From positions 1-27,495 of the forward strand of contig CAYJFZ010000018.1 in the NCBI GenBank assembly GCA_964369975.1: 27,495 bases of DNA. Direction: 5' to 3'. Position numbers and translations under genes: made by a program. Within the stretch, counting starts at the first letter, position 1, and the number at the start of each line of letters is the position of its first letter. Positions 14,432 through 22,315 of the stretch are shown in pieces. The notes beneath the pieces were generated by a model. The model saw only the letters and a program-made list of their open reading frames with translations, made no database searches and had not been told where the DNA came from. The stretch is from RGIG3102 sp964369975. Lineage in GTDB: Bacteria; Bacillota; Clostridia; Oscillospirales; Ruminococcaceae.

Positions 14432-14468
14432 TTTTAAACAAAAAATACTTGTTTTACTTTGTTTAAAA
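14432..14468. promoter_or_regulatory. Inverted repeat between divergent promoters
   Basis: TTTTAAACAAA (14432-14442) and TTTGTTTAAAA (14458-14468), 11-bp perfect arms with a 15-base spacer, located between the lipoprotein-operon promoter and the YibE/F promoter. A shared operator is plausible. Confidence 0.45.
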
Positions 14469-14553
14469 AATATTTTAATCTTTTCTTTTTTTATATAAAA
14501 TTTTCATACTTATAATATATAATAAAGTATAATTATGAATAATTTTTTATAGT

Positions 14554-14583
14554 TTGACAATTTTACTTACAAAAAGCTATAAT
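14554..14583 (+). promoter_or_regulatory. Promoter of the YibE/F-family gene
   Basis: Consensus TTGACA (14554-14559), an 18-base spacer and TATAAT (14578-14583). Confidence 0.75.
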
Positions 14584-14608
14584 TGATATATTATTAAAGA
14601 GGTGAAGA

Positions 14609-15988
14609 ATGAAGAATAAAAAAGCGATAGAATATTTTTTAATAGTTTTATTTTCTGCTATTAGCTTGTATGGTTTATACTTATTAGCAAATGACAATGC
14701 AAGAGTTTATAACGATGTTTCTGCTAACTATGGCACAGCTTACACTGGTGAGGTGCTTGAAATAATTGATGAAAACTATGAAGAAGTAGTATATGACGGC
14801 TTTGATACTGGTGTGCGTATAATTTATTATGAGGCTGTTTTAACTTCTGGATATAGAGAAGGGCAAACAGTTACAGCTATTCAAACTTTAAGTGAAATTT
14901 ATGGCGATAATATAATTCCTATACAAGAAGGCGATGAGATAGTTTTATTAGATAATCCTGACCCTGCAATGCCAGAAATTGAGTTTATGTTTAGTGAGTA
15001 TCATAGAATTGATGATATTCTTTTACTCGCCGGTGTTTTTTGTATCTTCTTAATTTTATTTGGAAAAATGAAGGGCGTTAGTACTTTAATATCCTTAGCT
15101 TTAACTATTATAAGTATATTTTTAGTTTTTGTTCCCTCATTATTAAACGGTTATAATATCTATCTTTGGACTATTATAACAACAGTATATATTATCTTTA
15201 TGACACTTTTAGTAATAAACGGCTTTTCTAAAAAAAGCCTTAGCGCTATAATCGGTTGCTGTTTTGGTGTTGGCACTTCTGGACTTTTAATTTTACTTTT
15301 AACTGAGCCTTTACACATCACAGGCTTTGTAAACCAAGAAGCCTTATACCTAAACACCCTGCTACCAGAGTATCCTATTGACTTAACAGCTGTTCTTTTT
15401 GCTATGGTGACCATCGGCTCAATAGGCGCTGTAATGGATGTTTCTATGTCCTTATCATCAGCACTTTATGAAATAAAAGAAAAATCCCAAAACTTGAATG
15501 CTGCTGAATTAATCCGCTCAGGCTTTGTAATCGGCAGAGATATAATGGGCACAATGGCGAACACTTTAATTTTAGCTTATATAGGCTCATCTTTGATAAT
15601 TACTTCACTTTTGATAGCCTATAACCACCCAACAACTCTGCTTTTTAACACAGAGCTTATAGTAGTAGAGTTGCTTCAAGCCTTAGTAGGAAGTTTTGGC
15701 ATCTTATTAGCCATACCTTTAACGAGTATCGTTTGCGCATTTTTATATCAAATAAATCCAAAAGATAAATCTTTAAATGAGATTTTATCTTATGCTAAAG
15801 CAGAAAATGAGAATGAGGCTATCGATGATGTCTTATTTTATGCAAAAGAAGAAATTAAAGAAGAAAAAGACCTTGATTATTACCAAAAAAATAATATTAA
15901 AGATGTATTAGATTTTGCCCAAAATGAAGAATTAAAAAATGAAGCGGAAGATAAACTATCCTACGCTAAAGAGGACGAGAGTGAGTAA
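14609..15988 (+). CDS. YibE/F-family membrane protein with repetitive C-terminal tail
   Basis: Integral membrane protein of unknown role. The 459-residue product has an N-terminal membrane anchor (8-27), an extracytoplasmic beta-rich domain (about 30-132) that includes the TGEVLEI segment typical of YibE/F proteins, then seven or eight membrane segments (about 136-380). These contain FGKMKGVSTLISLALTIISI, the VTIGSIGAVMDVSMSLSSAL loop and FVIGRDIMGTMANTLILAYI, which are family hallmarks. The cytoplasmic tail (384-459) is acidic and carries four copies of a short [IVK]L-x-[YF]A[KQ] motif at about 392, 408, 433 and 450. Ribosome binding site GAGGTG. Monocistronic with terminator. The tail repeats are not part of the family core as I know it. 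Confidence 0.82.
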   Translation: MKNKKAIEYFLIVLFSAISLYGLYLLANDNARVYNDVSANYGTAYTGEVLEIIDENYEEVVYDGFDTGVRIIYYEAVLTSGYREGQTVTAIQTLSEIYGDNIIPIQEGDEIVLLDNPDPAMPEIEFMFSEYHRIDDILLLAGVFCIFLILFGKMKGVSTLISLALTIISIFLVFVPSLLNGYNIYLWTIITTVYIIFMTLLVINGFSKKSLSAIIGCCFGVGTSGLLILLLTEPLHITGFVNQEALYLNTLLPEYPIDLTAVLFAMVTIGSIGAVMDVSMSLSSALYEIKEKSQNLNAAELIRSGFVIGRDIMGTMANTLILAYIGSSLIITSLLIAYNHPTTLLFNTELIVVELLQALVGSFGILLAIPLTSIVCAFLYQINPKDKSLNEILSYAKAENENEAIDDVLFYAKEEIKEEKDLDYYQKNNIKDVLDFAQNEELKNEAEDKLSYAKEDESE

Positions 15989-16007
15989 ACTAAATCTATT
16001 GAAAACA

Positions 16008-16034
16008 AAAACCGAATACTTAGTATTCGGTTTT
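16008..16034 (+). terminator. Rho-independent terminator after the YibE/F gene
   Basis: AAAACCGAATAC / GTATTCGGTTTT with loop TTA, 12 bp, followed by a T/A-rich tail. Confidence 0.85.
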
Positions 16035-16118
16035 ATTATTTTAATTTTAAAACTTATTCATATGTAATGTTTTGGTTGTTTTGCATATATTTGTCATTTT
16101 TTTCTATTTACTATACCA

Positions 16119-16148
16119 TTGCATTGTTATATATTTAGTTTGTATAAT
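16119..16148 (+). promoter_or_regulatory. Possible promoter of the CoiA-like gene
   Basis: TTGCAT (16119-16124), an 18-base spacer and TATAAT (16143-16148); the -10 is the first six bases of the first 24-bp repeat copy. Confidence 0.5.
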
Positions 16149-16190
16149 TTATTATATAATCTTAAATATAATTTATTATATAATCTTAAA
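16143..16190 (+). repeat. Perfect 24-bp tandem duplication directly upstream of the CoiA-like gene
   Basis: 16143-16166 and 16167-16190 are identical, each starting TATAATTTATTATATAAT and ending CTTAAA. The second copy abuts AAGGAG. Each copy brings a TATAAT element and an ATTATATAAT palindrome. Confidence 0.95.
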
Positions 16191-16202
16191 AAGGAGAGCA
16201 AT

Positions 16203-16985
16203 ATGAAATTTGCAATGGTGAATGGTATTAAAAGTGAAGCAACGCCTAATTTAAGAGGAACTTGCCCACTGTGTGAAAGTGAACTTGTCGCGAAATGTGG
16301 TGAAGTAAAAGTTCACCACTGGGCGCATAAATCTAACAGAAACTGTGACCAGTGGTGGGAAAAAGAAACAGAATGGCATAGAAATTGGAAAAATCTTTTC
16401 CCTATTGACTGGCAAGAGAAAGTTTTTAAAAATAATGAAACTAATGAAAAACATATCGCTGATATTTATACTCCACAAGGACTTACTCTTGAATTCCAAC
16501 ACTCATTCATTAAAAGCGAAGAACGACTTTCTCGTGAAAATTTTTATAACAATTTAATTTGGATAGTTGATGGAACTCGGATAAAAAGGGATTTCTCTAA
16601 ATTCTGTAAAAATTATTCTTCACTCATGAGTACACCTTTTTTGGGGGTATTGCATATCTTGTTCGCAGATGAAATTTTCCCAAAAAATTGGCTCAATTCT
16701 AAAGTGCCTGTAATATTTGACTTTAAGGGAGCCGAAACAAGCTCAAGTCAAGAAAAAGAGTTGAGTGAGATTTTATGGGCTTTATATCCTTCTAAAATAG
16801 ATAATCAATCTATTGTATTTTCTTTTAATAGAGAGCCTTTAATTCAAATGCTCACACATAATCCTGAAGGTTTCTATAACTATTGTAAGGATAAATTTTA
16901 TCAATATTTCAACTATTTAAAAACTTCTTATACCCCTTCTATAAATAGAAAAACTAAGCCGAATCGTAGACACTTTCGTTTTTAA
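16203..16985 (+). CDS. CoiA-like nuclease-family protein
   Basis: 260 residues related to the competence protein CoiA family. I start at ATG 16203, six bases after AAGGAG (16191-16196); the longer in-frame reading from 16119 only translates the tandem repeat. An N-terminal zinc-binding region has Cys21, Cys24, His38/His39, His42 and Cys48 (GTCPLCESEL ... HHWAHKS). A PD-(D/E)XK-like nuclease core follows: WHRNWK (58-63), EKHIADI with Asp87, then LEFQHS with Glu97 and Gln99, and FYNNLIWIVDG (114-124). In CoiA proteins this module is thought to act on incoming DNA during transformation; in isolated genes the role is unknown. It is monocistronic and uses GGA/GGT rather than GGC for Gly, like the R-M genes, suggesting acquired DNA. 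Confidence 0.85.
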   Translation: MKFAMVNGIKSEATPNLRGTCPLCESELVAKCGEVKVHHWAHKSNRNCDQWWEKETEWHRNWKNLFPIDWQEKVFKNNETNEKHIADIYTPQGLTLEFQHSFIKSEERLSRENFYNNLIWIVDGTRIKRDFSKFCKNYSSLMSTPFLGVLHILFADEIFPKNWLNSKVPVIFDFKGAETSSSQEKELSEILWALYPSKIDNQSIVFSFNREPLIQMLTHNPEGFYNYCKDKFYQYFNYLKTSYTPSINRKTKPNRRHFRF

Positions 16986-16996
16986 TTTTTCATAAC

Positions 16997-17028
16997 AAAA
17001 AACGATGCGAGTTTTCGCATCGTTTTTT
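16997..17028. terminator. Bidirectional terminator between the CoiA-like gene and glmS
   Basis: AAAAAACGATGCGA / TCGCATCGTTTTTT, 14-bp perfect stem with loop GTTT, between two convergent genes. Confidence 0.88.
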
Positions 17029-17044
17029 AGTTTATTTATTATTT

Positions 17045-18871
17045 TTATTCAACAGTTACACTCTTTGCTAAATTCCTTGGTTTATCAACATCAAAGCCTT
17101 TATAGCAAGTTGTGTAATAAGCAATTAACTGCCCTGGAACAACGCTTAATAGTGGAGATAGTAATTCATCAACTTCAGGAATGAATAACACATCATCACA
17201 AACACTTTGTAGTAATTCATCACTCTCATAGCCTACGCCTATAACATAAGCGCCTCTTGCTTTTACTTCTTGTATATTAGATACCATTTTTTCAGCTAAG
17301 GCTTTTTGAGTTGATACAGCTATTACCACTGTACCATCTTCAATTAAAGCAATAGGTCCATGCTTTAATTCACCAGCTGCAAAACTTTCAGCATAGATAT
17401 AAGAAATTTCTTTTAATTTTAGAGCCATTTCTTTTGCAGTTTCCATATCAACGCTTCTGCCTAAGTAGAATAATGCAGTTTCATCTTTTATCTTATTTGA
17501 AATTTCTTGCTCTTTTGTAGTATCTTTTAGCATTTCTTCTAAGGTGTTAGCTGTTTGTTTTAATGAGTTTATTAAATCAAAATATCTTTTTTGGCTAATT
17601 GTATTTTTATTTATAGCTAAATTCAAAGCTATCATATAAAAGGCTACTAATTGAGTAGTATAAGCCTTTGTTGAGGCAACAGCTACCTCAGGGCCTGCCC
17701 AAGTATAAAATACATCATCAGACTCCCTTGCAATTGATGAGCCTACTACATTTGTAATACTTAAAACTCTTGCGCCTTTTCTTTTTGCTTCCCTTAAAGC
17801 AGATAAACTATCAGCAGTCTCACCTGACTGGCTAACTATTATAACTAAAGTTTTTTCATCAACAAATGGATCTTGATATCTAAATTCACTTGCTATTTCG
17901 CAAGTAACAGGTATTTTGGCAAGTTTTTCAATAGCGTATTTGCCAACACAGCCCGCATAAAATGCTGTACCACAAGCTACTACATAAATTTTATCAATGT
18001 TTTCAATATCGTCTTTTGTCAGCTTAATATCATCTAATTTAATAAAGCCATTTTCATCTAAGCGAGTATTTAAAGTATCTTTAATTCCTTGAGGTTGCTC
18101 ATAGATTTCTTTAAGCATAAAATGCTCGTATCCACCTTTTGAGGCAGCTTCAAGTGACCATTCTACAATGAAAGGCTCTTTTGTAACTTCTTGGCCTTTA
18201 GTATTATAAACAGTTACTAAATCTTTTGTAACTTTAGCTATTTCGCCATTTTCTAAAAAGGCTACTTTTCTTGTGTATTCTAAAACTGCTGGAATATCAC
18301 TTGCAATAAAGTTTTCTTTTTCGCCATAGCCGATAACTAAAGGAGCTTCGCACCTTAAAGCTACGAATTCTTCTGGGCTATCTTTATGCACTACTAATAA
18401 AGCATAAGTGCCCCTTATTAATTTTTCAACAATAAATGCTGTTTTTAATAAGTCGCCATTGTAGTGTAAATCAAATAAATGCGCTACTACCTCTGTATCT
18501 GTTTGGCTTATAAAAGTGTAGCCTTTTTGAGTTAATTCTTTTTTTAAGTCTAAATAATTTTCTATTATTCCGTTATGAATAACAGCAATAGTGCCTTTTT
18601 CATTAAAATGCGGATGAGCATTCTCATCACTTGGCACACCGTGAGTTGCCCATCTTGTATGACCAATTCCCACGCTACCTAAAATAGGATTTTTCTTTGT
18701 GTACTCATCTAAGACCGATAACCTGCCTTTGAATTTTGCACTTTCTAAATTACCATTTGAAACAACAGCAATACCTGCTGAATCATATCCACGATACTCT
18801 AATTTTTCAAGTCCTTGGATAATTACTTTTTGTGCTGACTGAAAGCCAACATAACCTACTATACCACACAT
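17045..18871 (-). CDS. glmS: Glutamine--fructose-6-phosphate aminotransferase (isomerizing)
   Basis: First committed enzyme of UDP-GlcNAc synthesis: fructose 6-phosphate plus glutamine gives glucosamine 6-phosphate plus glutamate, supplying peptidoglycan precursors. The 608-residue product has the N-terminal nucleophile Cys2 (MCGIVGYVG) of the glutaminase domain, GIGHTRWATHG downstream, two SIS sugar-isomerase domains (SQSGETADSLSALREAK in the first) and the C-terminal DKPRNLAKSVTVE signature. AAGGAGG (18879-18885, minus strand) lies seven bases before the ATG. Expression is controlled by the glmS ribozyme in its leader. Length and motifs are complete. Confidence 0.98.
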   Translation of the reverse strand: MCGIVGYVGFQSAQKVIIQGLEKLEYRGYDSAGIAVVSNGNLESAKFKGRLSVLDEYTKKNPILGSVGIGHTRWATHGVPSDENAHPHFNEKGTIAVIHNGIIENYLDLKKELTQKGYTFISQTDTEVVAHLFDLHYNGDLLKTAFIVEKLIRGTYALLVVHKDSPEEFVALRCEAPLVIGYGEKENFIASDIPAVLEYTRKVAFLENGEIAKVTKDLVTVYNTKGQEVTKEPFIVEWSLEAASKGGYEHFMLKEIYEQPQGIKDTLNTRLDENGFIKLDDIKLTKDDIENIDKIYVVACGTAFYAGCVGKYAIEKLAKIPVTCEIASEFRYQDPFVDEKTLVIIVSQSGETADSLSALREAKRKGARVLSITNVVGSSIARESDDVFYTWAGPEVAVASTKAYTTQLVAFYMIALNLAINKNTISQKRYFDLINSLKQTANTLEEMLKDTTKEQEISNKIKDETALFYLGRSVDMETAKEMALKLKEISYIYAESFAAGELKHGPIALIEDGTVVIAVSTQKALAEKMVSNIQEVKARGAYVIGVGYESDELLQSVCDDVLFIPEVDELLSPLLSVVPGQLIAYYTTCYKGFDVDKPRNLAKSVTVE

Positions 18872-18904
18872 AGTTAGGCCTCCTTTTTATTTTTTTACAT
18901 AAAA

Positions 18905-19041
18905 AAGATGTGCGTGTAGCAAACTTTGTTTATAGATTACTCTATATTTTTATTTACTACTTAGACTGCACAGCCTTTAAGGCATCCGCCGAAATTTCGA
19001 TAACCTTAATCCTCGTCTCCCTCATATAAGGGACTGGCGCT
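18905..19041 (-). ncRNA. glmS ribozyme/riboswitch
   Basis: Read on the minus strand, the glmS leader contains the signature pieces of the glucosamine-6-phosphate-activated self-cleaving ribozyme: the AGCGCCAG cleavage segment, the GAGACGAGG strand, ATCGAAATTTCGGCGGATGCC and a GTGCAGTC strand that can pair with the later ACGCAC. The expected cut lies between A (19041) and G (19040). Cleavage in the presence of glucosamine 6-phosphate leads to mRNA decay and lowers glmS expression. The 3' boundary near 18905 is estimated from the last GTGC/GCAC pairing. Confidence 0.95.
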
Positions 19042-19071
19042 TTTTTATTTAATCTTTTTTATATCGCTCAC

Positions 19072-19100
19072 ATTATACCAAATTTCATAGCCTAAAGCAA
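19072..19100 (-). promoter_or_regulatory. Promoter of glmS
   Basis: On the minus strand TTGCTT (19095-19100), a 17-base spacer and TATAAT (19072-19077). The predicted start near 19065 lies about 25 bases before the ribozyme cleavage site. Confidence 0.6.
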
Positions 19101-19143
19101 TGCTTTTGCATCTAAAAATGTGTATAAGCTGTTAATTTTAATA

Positions 19144-19169
19144 CAAGAGGCTAAAAAAATAGCCTCTTG
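19144..19169 (-). terminator. Hairpin after the GT-C/PMT gene, possible terminator
   Basis: CAAGAGGCTA / TAGCCTCTTG, 10-bp perfect stem with a homopolymer loop. In the minus direction it is followed by TATTAAAATT, a poor U tract, so termination may be partial. Confidence 0.6.
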
Positions 19170-19191
19170 CATCTTATTATATGCTAATTTA

Positions 19192-22179
19192 TTACTTAAA
19201 ATACCAAGTATTGAATAGACTAATATTTTCTATATATTCACTGCCCACACTAAATCCGCCTATAACAGGAAGATAAATTATAAATACTACAAAACTCAAG
19301 GCTAAATAAATATAAACAAACTTTTTAGTTTTTTCATCTTTAGCAAGTCTTTCTAAAACAAAGCAAACTGCTAAAATACCAAAAATTACAGCTGGATAGT
19401 AGTGGTAGATGAAAGTTAGCCTACTAATTAAAGCCCACGGCAATAAACAAGCAAAATAGCCTAAAATTATAAATAATGACTTATCATTTTTTTCTTTTAC
19501 TCCTTTTACCCCTGCATAAATTAAGCTAAAAGGCATAGCCCACCATATTAATATATTGCCCATAGAAGAGATAGTGGAGATAGTGCCATTACTAAATCGT
19601 GTAACTGAATACCAAATAGGTTTTATCATAAATATCCATGTATACCATTTACTTGAAAAGAAATGCTCACTAACAAGCTGTGAATGATAGCTAAACATAT
19701 TCTCTTGCCATCTTATAATATCACTTACAAAAGCACTGATACTGTCTTTGACTAACACAGGGCTAAATAAGATAGCATAGATAATTATCGGTGAAAAAAC
19801 AAAGGCAAAAAAGCAAAAAGCTATTGTTTTAATGACTCTGTTTTTATTTTTATGCACAGTGTATTTTTTATATAAGGTGTAAAAGAAGAATAGACAAAGA
19901 CCTATCATCGCATAAGCGCCATTCCATTTTACAGAGAAACTAAAGGCCATAAACACCCCACTTAAAAATAGATAAATAAACTCTTTTTTAAGTGATTTGT
20001 TTTCATTTTCATTAACATTTTTATACTTTAGCATAAAGTAAAATGTAAGTATCATAAAAAATACTAAAAATGTGTCAGTAGTAGCTATTCTACTTTGAGT
20101 ATATCGCATACAATCAAAGGCAACTAAAAAGCTTGCTATTACCCCAGCGTTTTTGTTTTTAAATAATTCTTTTGCTAAGAAATACATAGCTAAAATTATT
20201 AATATCCCAAACACCGCCCCCATAAATCGGTAGCCAAAAGGAGTCATACCAAAAATTGATATCCCCACAGCTATTATAATTTTGCCAAAATGTGGATGCG
20301 AAGTTTCATAAATTGAATAATCATTCACAAGCTCATAGGCTGTTCTTGCAAAGTAAATTTCATCAAAATAAGTTTGTGAGTAATAAGAGGTATCTTTTGT
20401 TATTATTTCTTGTTCATCATTTGTGTTTTTCGGTGAATACTCATTTTCTAATACAGCATCATAATGTAAAGTACCTATGATTAATTCATCATCGCTATTA
20501 TAAAAGCCCACTTCATTCAACACTTGATTTTTATCATTTGCCATTATTAAAACTTGCGAAGTGTATATATTATTCGCTTGTAAAATTTGCCAAGTGAAAA
20601 CGCCTTGCTCTTGCAGTGTGCCTATTTCTTGCCACTGTGAAAATTCATCAAGGTAGTAAAAAGTAAAGTTTGAATTTATTTTTCTTTCACCCTCTAAAGG
20701 CGCATTCTCATCACCCATACCAGAAAAGGTGTAAATCTCTTTTAAATACTCACTTTCATCAAATAAGAATATATACGACTCACCGCTGTTTTGCGTTTGA
20801 TAAAAAGTTTGTGGACTAGAAGTAGAGCCAAGGCTTGTAAATGTAAACACTGTGCTAATAAGAACAATCACAGCTAATTTTAATTCAGGTATTACTTTAA
20901 TATTTTTTAGTTTTTGAAAATCAAGTAAAGTGATAAAATAAATACTAAAGGCTATTAGAATAAGACTGCAAATATTATAGTAAATGTAATTTGACTCTAA
21001 TACCCCTGCGTACTCGCTGTATACAATAGCAGCATTTAAGTATGTAAAAATCTGCATACCTAAAAATAGATAAAAATACTTTTTATTGCCTGTTATTGCA
21101 ACGATGATTATAGTAATTAATAAAGTAGGGAAGATGTATCTTTCGTGCATCATTGTGCAGATATTAAAAAACAAAATTATTATTATATTCGCTGATACAA
21201 AATACTTTTCTTTTTTCTCGCTTGTAAAAAAATGATAGGCACTCAAAAGTAAAATAAATATAATTCCAAATACATTTATAAAAGAAGAAAGCCCAAAATC
21301 TAATAAACTTTTCCAGTTTAATTTTAATATCATATAAATATTATAAGCATTTACTGTAAAATACTCATAGCCTGAAAATGTATTCATATAAAAATCATAA
21401 ATAGCTAAAATATCATAGCCTTTAGTTATCGGCAAAGTTAATAAATACACAACTAAAGCGCCTATACTAACAGCCTTTAAAAACTTTTTAAAATCTTTTT
21501 TACTTAAAATATAAAACAATAAAACAGGGCCAAATAAAATCACCTGTGGCTTTGTTACGATACCTATACCGTATGTTATAGCTGCAAATTCTACCTTATC
21601 CTCCATTGCAAAATAAATGGCTAAAACCACAATTAGAGCATATAAGCCATCTACTTGTCCCCAAACAGCGCTATTGAAAATTACAGCAGGCGCAAGGGCA
21701 TAAAAACTTGAAAGTATTAAAGCAAAAGAAGCACCTTGATATTTTTTTGCTATTTTAAAAATAAACACCGCTGCTATTATATCAGCTATCATCGAAGGCA
21801 GTTTCATCATACTTAAAAATATAGGTCCGTCAACTTTAAGCGAAAAAGCATCTCTTATAAAGTTTAAAAAATATAATACATAAATATAGCCAGGTGGATA
21901 GTCTAAAAATACATCTTGATTATATAATCCACTTACACCAATATCATAAGCTGTATAGCCCCAGTATTTAAAAAGATTTACATCAACAGAAAAACCTGTA
22001 CCATAAGAAAAAGCAAGCCTTAAAATAAATGCAAAAATTAAAACAATAATTAAAACTGTATGAATATTCTTTTCATTTTTAAATAAAGTCTCGCCTTTTT
22101 TGCAAAACAAATTAAACACTAAGCCACAGGCCACTGTATAACTAATCGTTATTAATACCATCTTTATAATTTCTGTCAT
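19192..22179 (-). CDS. Giant two-module GT-C glycosyltransferase (Gpi18-like N-half, PMT-family C-half)
   Basis: 995 residues with some 20 or more hydrophobic segments. The N-terminal half (about 40-440) resembles GT-C mannosyltransferases of the Gpi18/GT87 kind: an acidic first-loop motif FSVDVNLFKYW (Asp66), DYPPGY (93-98) and NSAVWGQVDGLY (169-180). Residues about 450-600 form a hydrophilic, extracytoplasmic region. The C-terminal half is a protein-mannosyltransferase (PMT, GT39) module: YFDEIYFART with Asp606-Glu607, SHPHFGK (627-633), SRIATTD (696-702), KWNGAY (751-756) and the YHYYPAVIF end motif. Both halves would use polyprenyl-phosphate sugars to glycosylate proteins or polymers outside the membrane. 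AAGGAA precedes the ATG. Transcribed divergently from the MBOAT gene. Confidence 0.85.
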   Translation of the reverse strand: MTEIIKMVLITISYTVACGLVFNLFCKKGETLFKNEKNIHTVLIIVLIFAFILRLAFSYGTGFSVDVNLFKYWGYTAYDIGVSGLYNQDVFLDYPPGYIYVLYFLNFIRDAFSLKVDGPIFLSMMKLPSMIADIIAAVFIFKIAKKYQGASFALILSSFYALAPAVIFNSAVWGQVDGLYALIVVLAIYFAMEDKVEFAAITYGIGIVTKPQVILFGPVLLFYILSKKDFKKFLKAVSIGALVVYLLTLPITKGYDILAIYDFYMNTFSGYEYFTVNAYNIYMILKLNWKSLLDFGLSSFINVFGIIFILLLSAYHFFTSEKKEKYFVSANIIIILFFNICTMMHERYIFPTLLITIIIVAITGNKKYFYLFLGMQIFTYLNAAIVYSEYAGVLESNYIYYNICSLILIAFSIYFITLLDFQKLKNIKVIPELKLAVIVLISTVFTFTSLGSTSSPQTFYQTQNSGESYIFLFDESEYLKEIYTFSGMGDENAPLEGERKINSNFTFYYLDEFSQWQEIGTLQEQGVFTWQILQANNIYTSQVLIMANDKNQVLNEVGFYNSDDELIIGTLHYDAVLENEYSPKNTNDEQEIITKDTSYYSQTYFDEIYFARTAYELVNDYSIYETSHPHFGKIIIAVGISIFGMTPFGYRFMGAVFGILIILAMYFLAKELFKNKNAGVIASFLVAFDCMRYTQSRIATTDTFLVFFMILTFYFMLKYKNVNENENKSLKKEFIYLFLSGVFMAFSFSVKWNGAYAMIGLCLFFFYTLYKKYTVHKNKNRVIKTIAFCFFAFVFSPIIIYAILFSPVLVKDSISAFVSDIIRWQENMFSYHSQLVSEHFFSSKWYTWIFMIKPIWYSVTRFSNGTISTISSMGNILIWWAMPFSLIYAGVKGVKEKNDKSLFIILGYFACLLPWALISRLTFIYHYYPAVIFGILAVCFVLERLAKDEKTKKFVYIYLALSFVVFIIYLPVIGGFSVGSEYIENISLFNTWYFK

Positions 22180-22211
22180 AAAAATTCCTTTTTTCTTTTT
22201 TAAGTCTATAT

Positions 22212-22240
22212 ATTATAACATACAAAACCTTGTAAATCAA
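22212..22240 (-). promoter_or_regulatory. Promoter of the GT-C/PMT gene
   Basis: On the minus strand TTGATT (22235-22240), a 17-base spacer and TATAAT (22212-22217), preceded by TGT (extended -10). It overlaps the MBOAT promoter head to head. Confidence 0.65.
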
Positions 22241-22257
22241 AGTATTTGTGTTATAAT
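22230..22257 (+). promoter_or_regulatory. Promoter of the MBOAT gene
   Basis: TTGTAA (22230-22235), a 16-base spacer and TATAAT (22252-22257), with extended -10 TGT. The leader holds a small hairpin, ATACAAA (22265-22271) / TTTGTAT (22279-22285). Confidence 0.65.
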
Positions 22258-22315
22258 ATAACGGATACAAATATATTTTTTGTATTAATTTAAAATAAAA
22301 AATTAAGGTGAATAT

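Noticed and set aside
16119..16202. Longer start for the CoiA-like protein
   Set aside because: The extension only translates the promoter and tandem repeat (repeated LLYNLK); AAGGAG supports 16203.
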